From: Planctomycetota bacterium
GTDB taxonomy: Bacteria > Planctomycetota > Phycisphaerae > Phycisphaerales > Phycisphaeraceae
Assembly (NCBI GenBank): GCA_021413865.1
Contig: JAIOPN010000017.1
Location: 186,001-250,000, forward strand
Direction of reading: 5' to 3'
DNA length: 64,000 nucleotides
Shown here: positions 44,763 through 53,239 of the stretch, in pieces
How positions within the stretch are numbered: position 1 is the stretch's first letter
Layout of the letters: every line of letters begins with the position of its first letter
The notes under the pieces: model-generated
Database searches by the model: none
Told to the model about the DNA's origin: nothing
The model's input: only the letters and a program-made list of their open reading frames with translations
Position numbers and translations under genes: made by a program

Positions 44763-47528
44763 TTAGCCGGACTTCGAAGCGGAGGCCGCGCTAGAGAGCG
44801 CGGTCAGGGAGGAACTCTGGCTCTGCATCTGCGCCAGGGCCTGCTCCATGGCGTTGAACTGCGCCTGCAGGAGCGACCGCTTATTGGCCAGCGTGATGTC
44901 CATCGTCGCCATGCGGTCGGTGTTCAGCTTGATCGTGTCGTTGAGCGTATTCACGGTCGAGAGCAGCGGGCCGTCCGTGTCGGTGAGCTTCTTGAGCAGG
45001 GCGTCGAGCCTCGCCCCGATGCCCCCCTTGGTGAGCACCTGGTTGCCCGCGCTGTTGGTGGTGGTCTCTTTGTAGGTGAAGAGCTGCTGGACGGCGTTGC
45101 GGTCGGTCTGCAGGGCAGCCGCGAACTTCTCCTGGTTGAGCGAGAGCTTGGCGCCGTCGCCCACCGTGATGCCGATCGACGAGAGCGTGGCGAACTGCGT
45201 GGTCAGGTCGCTGTTTCGCCCGTTGATCAGGGAGTAGAACGAGCTGCGGATGTTCGCGATCGTCGGGTCGCCCAGCAGCAGGCCCTTCTGCTGCGTGTCG
45301 GCGTTGTAGCTGTCGTACTTGCCGAAGGCGTCCACCACGGTGTTGAAGTCGGTGACGAACTTCTGCACGGCGGCGGTGATCTGCGAATCGTCGCGTGAGA
45401 TGTTGACCTGCACCGGGGACGAACTGGTGTTGAGCAGGTTGATCGTCGCGCCGGGGATGACGGCGGTTAGTGTGTTGGTCGTGGATGTGATGGCGACGGA
45501 CTGGCCCGCGTCGGGTGAGCCGAAGAAGACGACCGCGTCGCGGCCCTTCACCAGGGACGTGGCGCCAAGACCCAACCCGCCGTCGTCGAAGGTGAACGAC
45601 CCGCCCTGCCCGCTCTTGGTGGAGAGCAGGCTGAGCCGGTAGGGGTTCACGCCCGAGCCGTCGCTGATGATGGTGGCCCTGACGCTCAGGCCGGCGGCGT
45701 TGATGGCGTCGGCAGCGTCCTGCAGCGTGTCCGTCGCGCCGATGGTGACGGTCTTCTCGAAGGAACCGTTGATCGCCTCGCCGGGGTTCGCGGCGGAGCC
45801 GAGGATGCCCAGGTCTTTGGCGGTGGTGGAGCCTGCCTCGCCGATCTTCAGGGCCAGGGTGCCCGGCCCGGTGTCCTCGATGAGCAGGCCGTCGCCCGTG
45901 TCGTTGATGCGGGCGTTGACGGCCAGGCCCCGGCTGTTGATCTCGGCGATGACGTCGGCGAGCGTGACCTCGTTGCCCTGGGTCAGGTCCACGGTGGCGC
46001 TGGCGCCGGCGGAGTCGGTGATGGTGAACTTGCCGCGGGTGATGCCCGTTCCCCCGTTGAGGCTTGAGAGCCGGGTGGCCTCGGAGATGTAGCGGAACTG
46101 GAGGTTGCCGGACTTGATGGCGTCGGAAGCGACGGACTGGGCGATGCCCAGGTCTGTCGCGCCGGTGCCGGTGACGTTGGAGACGATGAAGTTCGAGGCG
46201 GTGGAACCGGTGGCGTCGCTGAGCTTGATGCCGTTCCCCGCGTCGTTGAGGGCGGCCGAGACGTTGTGCGTCGCGCCGGCCTCGTTGATCTTCGCGACCA
46301 CGTCGCTGATGGACTTGGCGTTGGTGAGGTCGGCGGTGAAGGCGACGCCTGCCCGGTTGGTGATGGCGATGACGCCCAGGCTCGCGCCGGTGCCGCCGTT
46401 GAGGTTCTTGACCAGGCGTGAGTTGAGCCCCGCGAGGAGGCGTGCCCCGCCGATGATGCCGTCGGCGTTGTCGTCGGCGGTAAGGATGCCCAGGTCCGAG
46501 GCGGCCTTGGGGCTGTTGAGGGCGGTGACGCCGAACGTGGAGCCGTTGTCGGTGGATGTGTCGGTGAGCTTAAGGCTCACGCCGTCGTCGCCGACGGCGG
46601 CGGTGACGTCGCCGCCGGAGGCGGTGTTGATCTTGCTGATGATGTCGCTGAACTTCGTGGCCCCGCCGAGCGCGACGTCGAAGGTGGTGCCGTCCCGGCG
46701 CTGGATGCGGATGTCGGCCGAGGCGGTGTTGAGGCGGACACCGTTGCCGTCGTTGAGGGTGTCCAGCAGCGTCGCGGAGCCGACGCGGTTGATCTGTGAG
46801 CCGGTGAGGGTCGTGCCGACCGCGGCACCCGCGATGCCGAGGCTGGTCGCGGTGGCGGTCGTGCCCAGGTTGGTCACGTTTAGCGAGGTCGTGGTCTGCC
46901 CCGTGTTGTCGGTCAGGACGATGTGGTCGCCATCGACGGCGGCGGTGACGTTGATCCCGCTGGCGGAGTTGACGGCGTCGAGCACGTCGTTGACGGAAAC
47001 CACCCGGGTCAGATCGATCACCGCAGACGCGCCGGACTTGTCGGTGATCCTGATTTTCCCACGCGAGATGCCGGCGCCGCCGTTGAGTTGGGAGAGCGGC
47101 GTCTCGGCATCGAGCCGTGCGCTACCCTGCTCGAAGGTGAGCGTGCCCCCCGAGGGGGCGACCGCGGTGGCGGTGGTGTCGGAGAAGCCTTGGGTGATGA
47201 GTTGCTGCGTGCTGACCAGCCGCGCGACGGTGAAGCTGTAACTGCCGGGCGTCGCGGTGTTGCCGCTGCTGGCGGTGATCGCGGTCGGGTCCGATGTATT
47301 GGTCGTCGTGGACTGGAAGACCTTGTTGGATGTGAAGCTGCCGGAAGAAAGCTTCAGGCCCAAGAGCTTGGCGTTGATGTCCTGAAAGGCGATGGTCTGC
47401 GAGGTCAGGACCGCGTTGCGGGCGGTGAGAAGGTCCTTGGGCTTCGCGTCGATGGCGATCAGCTTGTCGATGAGGTCTGCGGTGTTAATCCCGCTGATGA
47501 GCCCAACACCGGTCGTAATCTGTCCCAT
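44763..47528 (-). CDS. fliD: Flagellar hook-associated protein 2 (filament cap) FliD, extended
   Basis: Cap protein at the filament tip that directs flagellin polymerisation. The N-terminal 110 residues (GQITTGVGLISGINTADLID) and C-terminal coiled-coil region (TLNDTIKLNTDRMATMD to the end) are typical. The length of 921 residues is about twice that of E. coli FliD. The extra middle (about 145-580) is four tandem units of about 110 residues, each starting with an LNGG or LND-like motif (near 148, 257, 376 and 489) and ending with a DLGI or SLGI motif. These look like flagellin hook IN repeats. ATG at 47528 is chosen by family alignment. Low-complexity Ser/Thr content is high. Confidence 0.93.
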   Translation of the reverse strand: MGQITTGVGLISGINTADLIDKLIAIDAKPKDLLTARNAVLTSQTIAFQDINAKLLGLKLSSGSFTSNKVFQSTTTNTSDPTAITASSGNTATPGSYSFTVARLVSTQQLITQGFSDTTATAVAPSGGTLTFEQGSARLDAETPLSQLNGGAGISRGKIRITDKSGASAVIDLTRVVSVNDVLDAVNSASGINVTAAVDGDHIVLTDNTGQTTTSLNVTNLGTTATATSLGIAGAAVGTTLTGSQINRVGSATLLDTLNDGNGVRLNTASADIRIQRRDGTTFDVALGGATKFSDIISKINTASGGDVTAAVGDDGVSLKLTDTSTDNGSTFGVTALNSPKAASDLGILTADDNADGIIGGARLLAGLNSRLVKNLNGGTGASLGVIAITNRAGVAFTADLTNAKSISDVVAKINEAGATHNVSAALNDAGNGIKLSDATGSTASNFIVSNVTGTGATDLGIAQSVASDAIKSGNLQFRYISEATRLSSLNGGTGITRGKFTITDSAGASATVDLTQGNEVTLADVIAEINSRGLAVNARINDTGDGLLIEDTGPGTLALKIGEAGSTTAKDLGILGSAANPGEAINGSFEKTVTIGATDTLQDAADAINAAGLSVRATIISDGSGVNPYRLSLLSTKSGQGGSFTFDDGGLGLGATSLVKGRDAVVFFGSPDAGQSVAITSTTNTLTAVIPGATINLLNTSSSPVQVNISRDDSQITAAVQKFVTDFNTVVDAFGKYDSYNADTQQKGLLLGDPTIANIRSSFYSLINGRNSDLTTQFATLSSIGITVGDGAKLSLNQEKFAAALQTDRNAVQQLFTYKETTTNSAGNQVLTKGGIGARLDALLKKLTDTDGPLLSTVNTLNDTIKLNTDRMATMDITLANKRSLLQAQFNAMEQALAQMQSQSSSLTALSSAASASKSG

Positions 47529-48020
47529 CGCGGATCGCCTTTCCCTGGTGAGGCGGCAGAGCGGCACATGGCCTGTGGAAGGGCGAGATCGGCTTCTTGC
47601 GAAGGTTTCCCGCCCACCTGAGGCGACGCCATGTGCAGCGTCTTTCAACAGTTATCGACCCATAACAAAGGGGGACTTGAACCCGATGTGGAAATGTACG
47701 GACAAATCCGTTCATGCCGGTTATGTCAAAGAGTGCAATGGTGGCCAAGCCATCGCCTACTGAGGGTAATTCGTAAATGAAAAACACGATCTTGCTCTCG
47801 AACTCTGGCATCAAATGACATGCATGCCTCCTCTAAAGCATACGGCGTAATTATTGTAAATATTGTTTTTATATATAGTTAAGAAAATAATACTGGGCAT
47901 AACCGTAGGCGAAATACAAAATATCCACCAGTTCTCCGCTTCGTCCGCAAATGTTGCAAGCACCGACCGGGCTACTACATTCCTGCCCACGCGACACGGG
48001 GAGGGGGACAAACACACGGA
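47529..48020. other. 492-nt intergenic region with AT-rich core between fliD and luxR-like gene
   Basis: Between two divergent genes. Bases about 47815-47935 are strikingly AT-rich (TATATATAGTT, AATATTGTTTTTAT), against a GC-rich background. A minus-strand GAGGAGG followed by ATG at 47821 opens a 31-codon frame (47726-47821), probably not a gene. A weak TTAACT-N18-TACAAT pair lies on the minus strand. No clear sigma28 or sigma54 site was found. Confidence 0.5.
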
Positions 48021-48824
48021 GTGACGCGCAGCACTCCGGCCCCGACTCAGCCAGAATTGGAAAACATCCAGGTGGTATCCGAAGAACTCACGCTGTATTC
48101 GCAGCTCGAATCGCTTTTGTTTGGCGCGATGGTCCATGCCGTGCACGTAGCCGCGCCGGCCATCAGCGCTGACCTGGCCGCCGCACGCGTTTTCGACGGC
48201 CAGCCCGATCCCACCCGCGTGTATGTTTACACGGGCCATCTCAACCTGCCGCCCTCGGTGGAATCGCAGGTCCACGCATGGCCCGCGTCGCCAGGCTCGC
48301 TCTTCGACTTTGCCGATAAGCAGGCCCTCTACGACCACGCCTTCCGGCCCCGGCAGCTCGTTGATGACGCCGCGTACGCCCGGCTCTCGCTCTTCAAGCC
48401 CATCGAGGCGCACACGCCCGTGGTCGATGCCTACTGCATCACCTGCCCGCTGGCCAACAATGCGTGGTGCATGTTCGCCTTCCTGCGCTGCGGCGAAAGC
48501 AGGTTCTTCGCGCCGCGAGAAACCGAGATGCTCCTGCGGCTTAAGCCTGCGATCCTCCGGCTCGTCCGCACCCAGCAGCAGCGCAGGCCACGCCAGGGAA
48601 ACCCCGGCGACGCACCGGAGACCTCCGACCACACCGTGCTGCTGGCCAAGCTCAGCCAGTCCGAGCGTCACATCCTCCAACTGCTCCTGGCCGGCCACAC
48701 GGAACGCAAGATCGGCGCGGACCTCCACCGCTCGCCGCACACCATCCACGTCCACGTGAAAAACATGTATCGCAAGCTCAACGTCAACTCGCGACGCCAG
48801 CTCCAGGAATTGTTCGGCGCCTGA
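48021..48824 (+). CDS. LuxR-type transcriptional regulator
   Basis: A 267-residue protein with a C-terminal LuxR/FixJ helix-turn-helix (about residues 205-262): LSQSERHILQLLLAGHTERKIG then RSPHTIHVHVKNMYRKL. The N-terminal 190 residues hold no recognised receiver, PAS or autoinducer domain. The reading frame begins GTG at 48021 with a distant GAGGGGG; no ATG is available nearby. It diverges from fliD across an AT-rich gap and could control it, but that is inference. Confidence 0.85.
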   Translation: MTRSTPAPTQPELENIQVVSEELTLYSQLESLLFGAMVHAVHVAAPAISADLAAARVFDGQPDPTRVYVYTGHLNLPPSVESQVHAWPASPGSLFDFADKQALYDHAFRPRQLVDDAAYARLSLFKPIEAHTPVVDAYCITCPLANNAWCMFAFLRCGESRFFAPRETEMLLRLKPAILRLVRTQQQRRPRQGNPGDAPETSDHTVLLAKLSQSERHILQLLLAGHTERKIGADLHRSPHTIHVHVKNMYRKLNVNSRRQLQELFGA

Positions 48825-48862
48825 GACCGGCGCGATGGCACGCTGAGGGCAGGCGGTTACGG

Positions 48863-49681
48863 CTACGACCCGATGAACTTCATCGCCGCCTGCAGGTCCG
48901 ACCAGACCTTCTTGCGGTTCTCCATCGTGTACGCCCTGAGCAGGTACGCGGGGTGGAACGTCGGCATCACCGGCACCGGCGGGTTGAACGCCTTGCACTC
49001 CGCCCAGATGCCGCGGATCGACGTGATCCCCTTGTCCGTCTGCAGCACCCGCTTGGTCGCGGGCCCACCGAGCGTGACGATTACGCGCGGGTTGATCGTC
49101 TCGATCTGGCGACGCAGGTAGTCCCAGCACGCCTCCACCTCGTCGGGCAGCGGCGCGCGGTTGTTGGGCGGGCGGCACTTCACCACGTTGGCGATATAGA
49201 CCTGCTCGCGCGTCAGCCCCATCGCCACGATCATCTTGTCGAGCAACTCACCCGCCCTGCCGACGAAGGGCCGGCCGGTCTCGTCCTCGTTCTGCCCCGG
49301 ACCCTCACCGATGAACATGAGCTTCGCGTCGGCATCTCCCTCGCCGAAGACGGTGTTGATCCGGCCCGCGCAGAGCGTGCACTTCTTGCAGGGCTTCACC
49401 TCGGACTCGTTCATCGCTCCAAGGACGCGCAATTTCGTTTCGCGGTCCAGCGACGGCCGCGGCTTGGGGGGCGCGGCGGCGAACAACGGCCCCCCCACCG
49501 GCGTCAACTGCACGGGAACGTGTGCGTGCCCGGGCTCCGCGGGCTTCACAACGGATTCTGCAGCGTCGGAATCGCTCGGCTGCGCCGCGGGACGCTCGCC
49601 CATCGGCACCGCATCGACACCCAGCAGCGCGTCGGTTTTCACGTGTTGCTTCAGCACCCGCTTGGCGCGTAGGGGTTCCAT
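48863..49681 (-). CDS. Uracil-DNA glycosylase family 4 (Fe-S type)
   Basis: Removes uracil from DNA. It is 272 residues: residues 1-80 are a variable Pro/Ala-rich extension, and the enzyme domain follows. The 4Fe-4S cysteines are C98, C101 (PCKKCTLC), C169 and C185, with the C-x15-C spacing of the family. The active-site loop GEGPGQNEDE is at 125-134, and FHPAYLLR is at the end. ATG at 49681; longer upstream frames are antisense to the bactofilin gene. Confidence 0.93.
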   Translation of the reverse strand: MEPLRAKRVLKQHVKTDALLGVDAVPMGERPAAQPSDSDAAESVVKPAEPGHAHVPVQLTPVGGPLFAAAPPKPRPSLDRETKLRVLGAMNESEVKPCKKCTLCAGRINTVFGEGDADAKLMFIGEGPGQNEDETGRPFVGRAGELLDKMIVAMGLTREQVYIANVVKCRPPNNRAPLPDEVEACWDYLRRQIETINPRVIVTLGGPATKRVLQTDKGITSIRGIWAECKAFNPPVPVMPTFHPAYLLRAYTMENRKKVWSDLQAAMKFIGS

Positions 49682-49868
49682 GGCGTGCGAGCATAACACA
49701 TCAGTCAGCGGGCATCGCCCTATAACTCGCGTCCGAGAATTACCGCTCGCAAACGTAGTTTCCGGGACACGTCCGAAGAATTGGACGGAAACGGGATCGC
49801 CGTCCGATGTGGAGTGGGCGAGCAGGGGCTGCCCCGCTCGAAATACTGCACAAGCACGGAGCAACAAC

Positions 49869-50576
49869 ATGAGCAACGCATCATCCAACAAAACAGTTCT
49901 CGGCACGGACTGCCGCCTCACCGGCGAGCTATCGCTCGATAGCGACGCGGTGATCATGGGCCACTTCAAGGGGGTGCTCCGCGTGAGCGGCATGCTTGAG
50001 ATCACCGAGTCCGCCCACGTGAGCGGCACCATCATCGCGGGCGGCGCGCGCCTGGCCGGTGCGATCGACGCGCAGGTCATCCGCATCGCCGGGGCGCTGG
50101 AGATCACCAACACCGCCAAGGTGAGCGGCACGATCCTGACCGGCACGCTGCGTCTGGCCGGCGCCGCCGAGGCCGACGTCATCGCCGAGCACGGCACGGA
50201 ACTCCTGCCCGGCGCGCAGCTCAACGGCCAGCTCTACACCACCACGCTCGCGGTCGTCGAGGGTGCGGTGTTCCAGGGCGAGGTCTGCGTGGGTCCCAAG
50301 GCGATGCAGAACGCGGCGGCGCTCTTGAGCGAGATCGATCAGGCCGCCGCCTCTCCGGGCACGCCGGCCGCGGAGACCACGCAGCCCGCCGAAGAGCCCG
50401 CCCCGCAGTGGGAGGAGGCCGCCGAACCCACCGAGCCGGCCACGCAGCCGGTGCAGACGGTTTCCGCCTCGCTCAACAACATGCTGCAACGTCGCCGGGC
50501 CCGCATCCTCAGCGCCTCGGGCGGCGTCCGCCCCCTGGCCACCGGTAACATCCACGGAGCACAGCGCCAGCCGTGA
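49869..50576 (+). CDS. Bactofilin family cytoskeletal protein
   Basis: A 235-residue bactofilin. The central domain (about 8-150) is the repetitive right-handed beta-helix: units such as GELSLDSDAVIMGHFKGVL and ARLAGAIDAQVIRIAGALEIT. The C-terminal third is Ala/Glu/Pro-rich and probably disordered. Bactofilins polymerise into filaments without nucleotide and often shape cells or anchor complexes. The ATG at 49869 is used. The next gene overlaps by four bases. Confidence 0.92.
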   Translation: MSNASSNKTVLGTDCRLTGELSLDSDAVIMGHFKGVLRVSGMLEITESAHVSGTIIAGGARLAGAIDAQVIRIAGALEITNTAKVSGTILTGTLRLAGAAEADVIAEHGTELLPGAQLNGQLYTTTLAVVEGAVFQGEVCVGPKAMQNAAALLSEIDQAAASPGTPAAETTQPAEEPAPQWEEAAEPTEPATQPVQTVSASLNNMLQRRRARILSASGGVRPLATGNIHGAQRQP

Positions 50577-51025
50577 GCCCCATCCGCCCGGTATTCAACC
50601 TGTTCCACCTGCGGACGCCCCGGCCCTCAAAAACCCGGGACGTCCGCTGTTCCAATTGCTCCCACCAGTTTGAGGTGAGCCAGCGGGCCCTGGTTGTCCG
50701 CTGCCCACGCTGCACCCACCCCGTCCGTCTCGAAGACGTCACCATCCGCCACGAGGTCCACGGCGACATGCACACGCTGGGCAATGTCCGCATCACGCCC
50801 GGCAGCACCGTCGTCGGCCGGCTCGTCTGCTCTCAACTGGTCAACGCTGGCAAGCTCGACGGCCAGATCAACGTCACCGGCTCGATCGAGCTGATGGAAA
50901 ACAGCAGCACGACCGGCGAGCTGCACGGCCAGAGCCTGCGCGTCTTCCTCGGGGCCAACCTCCGGGGCAAGGCGATGATCGCCCCCAACTCCCGCAAGAA
51001 GCTCGCCAACCCGGTCCCCGCGTGA
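50573..51025 (+). CDS. Zinc-ribbon bactofilin
   Basis: A 150-residue protein overlapping the previous stop (GTGA, start GTG). Residues about 23-55 form a zinc ribbon with two Cys pairs: RCSNCSHQF and RCPRCTHPV. Residues 56-150 are a short bactofilin beta-helix (GNVRITPGSTVVGRLVCSQL, GQINVTGSIEL). The fusion of a zinc ribbon and a bactofilin unit, and the coupling to a second bactofilin, suggest they work together as a filament. Confidence 0.85.
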   Translation: MSPIRPVFNLFHLRTPRPSKTRDVRCSNCSHQFEVSQRALVVRCPRCTHPVRLEDVTIRHEVHGDMHTLGNVRITPGSTVVGRLVCSQLVNAGKLDGQINVTGSIELMENSSTTGELHGQSLRVFLGANLRGKAMIAPNSRKKLANPVPA

Positions 51026-51418
51026 TCAATCGTCGGGGTCCGTGTCCGGTTCACTCCCCTTCTCCTCCTCGATGAGCGTGGGAGCGTCGGGCTGCGTTGC
51101 CGGCGCGGCGATCCGATCCCCAAACACTACCCAAGGTGTGATCCGCTCCAGGGTCCGCGCCCCGATCCCGCTCACGCGGCGCAACGCCTGCGCGTTGCCG
51201 AATCGCCCATAGTGCGTGCGATCGGCGATGATCCTCCCCGCCATCTTCGGGCCGATGCCCGGCAACAGCGACAGCTCGACGACATCGGCGATGTTTACGT
51301 CCACGACGTGATTGACGCCCCGCGAATCGCCAGCCATCGACCGATACGTCCACAACAGCAACGCCCCGGCGAGGACGGCCGCAACGAAATACGTGAGCAG
51401 GACGGTGGTAGCCCGCAT
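51026..51418 (-). CDS. ComEA-like helix-hairpin-helix protein
   Basis: A 130-residue protein with an N-terminal membrane segment (about 5-27) and two HhH motifs: VELSLLPGIGPKMAGRII (residues about 46-64) and LRRVSGIGARTLERI. This is the plan of ComEA, the double-stranded DNA receptor of natural transformation. No other com genes are nearby. It is convergent with the zinc-ribbon bactofilin and is followed on its 5' side by a GH10-like gene 21 nt away. Confidence 0.82.
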   Translation of the reverse strand: MRATTVLLTYFVAAVLAGALLLWTYRSMAGDSRGVNHVVDVNIADVVELSLLPGIGPKMAGRIIADRTHYGRFGNAQALRRVSGIGARTLERITPWVVFGDRIAAPATQPDAPTLIEEEKGSEPDTDPDD

Positions 51419-51439
51419 GTTGCAACGGCGACGAAAGGA

Positions 51440-52993
51440 TCAGGTGGTGCCCGGCGGCGCCGCGGCGGCGGCCTGCCCAGCGCCGGCCGTGCCGGGCAGG
51501 ATGGCGCGCCGCACCATCACCATCCGCCGGAAGGAGCTCTTGGGCTGCATGTCCTCGCTGATGAGACCCGAAAGGGGCAGGTCCATCTGCGGGTGATCGA
51601 TCAGGTCGTTCCACGCGACGGATTCGATGAACGGCTTGCTCAGCGCGATGTGGACAAGCGCCTCGAGCCAGTGGCTCTGCACCTGCTGCGACCATGGCTT
51701 GCGCCAGAAGCCCGACGAGGGATCGACCGCCTCCTGCCCCTCGGGGACGGCGATCATCTCCTGTGTCACCATCTCGCTGGGCGCCGCCAGGGTCAAGTGG
51801 ATCGGCTTGCCGAACACGGCGAAGTGGTCGAGCAGGTTGCTGATCTGCATGAGGTCGCGGGTGAACTGCCCGGGCATCGCCTGGCCCATGAGGAGCTTGA
51901 GCGAGAGCGCGTCGAACGCCACCGCCCCCTGCACCAGCAGGTCGGTGTACATCATCGGCGGGATCGAGCGGGGGTTGGCCGCGAAGTATTCGCCGAACGG
52001 CTGGCGTATCTCCACCATCACCCGCGCCGCCGGCTGGACCTTCTTGACCAGCATCGTGGCCATGCGGGTCAGGTCCATCAACTGCTCGAAGTTGAACGTG
52101 AAGTGGCTGTTCACGTGCAGGCCCGAGACCACGTTCCACGTCATCACCGCGTTGCGGTAGCGGGTGACGATGCGCTCGACGTGCTCGTAGATCACGTCAC
52201 GGACGGTGTCGTAGTCGTGCTCCCAGATAAAGAGCCAGTCCGGCAGGGTGCTCGGCTCGAAGCAGACCACCGGGCCGGCGATCACGGGCATGCGGTTCTT
52301 CGACGCCCACTCGACCCAGTTGTCGAGCTGCGCCAGGCGGTACTCTCCCTCCTCGGGCGTGAGCGATTTCCAGGGCGTGGGCACGGCGACGAAGTCGAAG
52401 TTCGCCGCCAGCCCCGCGCGCATGCGCTCGTTGGTCTGCTCCAACGCGACGCCGCAGCCGATCGGGTGGCGCGGCACCATCTGCGTCTGCTTGCGGCGGT
52501 TCAGGAGCAGCTCGGCGTGGGCGACGGCCAGCTCCTCGCTGCCGTCCAGCGCCGCCGCCAGGCAGTCACGGGAAAGCTTGTCGGCCCGCGCCGGCTCGTC
52601 CTTCTGGGCGCAGAGCGCCTCGATGAACAGCCGCCTGGCCAGCTCGGCGCGGCGGGTCACCGGGTGGTCTGGGCCGGTGTCGAACATCGCCCAGTCTTCG
52701 AGCTTGGTGTAGAGCGTCATCAGCCGGTGCCGCGCCAGCTCGAGCGTGAGGATGTAGGGCTCCTCGCGCTCGGGCAGCAGGCAGGTCTGGACCGTCAGCT
52801 CGCCGCACTCCCCCACCGGCGCCTGCAGCGCCAGCGAGGCCGCCCCCATCTCGCGCTTCTCGCAGGCGATCACCCCGTTGTCAAAAACGATCGTGCCCCG
52901 CATCGGATTGTTGTCGGACCCAATCAGGTACGAGTTACGGATCGACCACTGGGTGGCCGGCCGACCGTCATCAAACACGAGAAATTTCAGCAT
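51440..52993 (-). CDS. GH10-like protein lacking both catalytic glutamates
   Basis: A 517-residue protein with a C-terminal (about 175-480) TIM-barrel domain that aligns with endo-xylanase family GH10. The acid/base position reads WNVVSG (286-291) instead of the usual WDVVNE, and the nucleophile region reads HLTLAAPSE (399-407) instead of TELD, so both catalytic glutamates appear replaced (Gly291 and Leu402). Residues 1-170 are an N-terminal beta-rich domain. No signal peptide is seen. It is probably not a hydrolase, or uses another chemistry. It is preserved as an open frame without stops, so it looks functional. Confidence 0.72.
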   Translation of the reverse strand: MLKFLVFDDGRPATQWSIRNSYLIGSDNNPMRGTIVFDNGVIACEKREMGAASLALQAPVGECGELTVQTCLLPEREEPYILTLELARHRLMTLYTKLEDWAMFDTGPDHPVTRRAELARRLFIEALCAQKDEPARADKLSRDCLAAALDGSEELAVAHAELLLNRRKQTQMVPRHPIGCGVALEQTNERMRAGLAANFDFVAVPTPWKSLTPEEGEYRLAQLDNWVEWASKNRMPVIAGPVVCFEPSTLPDWLFIWEHDYDTVRDVIYEHVERIVTRYRNAVMTWNVVSGLHVNSHFTFNFEQLMDLTRMATMLVKKVQPAARVMVEIRQPFGEYFAANPRSIPPMMYTDLLVQGAVAFDALSLKLLMGQAMPGQFTRDLMQISNLLDHFAVFGKPIHLTLAAPSEMVTQEMIAVPEGQEAVDPSSGFWRKPWSQQVQSHWLEALVHIALSKPFIESVAWNDLIDHPQMDLPLSGLISEDMQPKSSFRRMVMVRRAILPGTAGAGQAAAAAPPGTT

Positions 52994-53199
52994 GCCGTCG
53001 TGTCTCGCGCGTAACGCTCAAAGGCCGGAGTCAAGGCACACACACCGCCCCCGCAGCGCCCCCATCCCTCCCTGGTCCGCGCCCTGTTCGCCGGCCTGTC
53101 GCCACGTTGTTCCGACTTCTCTCTCGACAGGCCCTGGCGAGCTCTGCCCACGGGCCGATCCCATCGACCCGTGCAGATTATCCGCCCACGCCGCCCACC

Positions 53200-53232
53200 T
53201 TGCAACGCCGCTCCGGGTGCGGCGTTTTTGCC
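53200..53232. terminator. Weak hairpin near the 3' end of the fusion oxidoreductase gene
   Basis: A seven-base-pair stem (ACGCCGC/GCGGCGT) at about 53205-53225 with five T residues on the plus-strand side only. It lies just after the minus-strand stop at 53240, but the minus-strand tail lacks a T run, so its role there is doubtful. Confidence 0.35.
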
Positions 53233-53239
53233 GCCCCGC

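Noticed and set aside
47570-47620. Possible sigma28 site containing GCCGAT upstream of fliD
   Set aside because: No TAAA-like -35 at the right spacing; only the -10 half fits.
47700-47745. Possible sigma54 promoter before fliD (TTGGCCACCATTGCAC)
   Set aside because: The GG-to-GC distance is two bases too short for the -24/-12 consensus.
47726-47821. 31-codon frame with a strong ribosome binding site before fliD
   Set aside because: No family or composition support; kept only as a note in the intergenic region.
49236-49868. Extended N-terminus for the bactofilin
   Set aside because: The open frame upstream of 49869 is antisense to the uracil-DNA glycosylase gene and has no bactofilin similarity.
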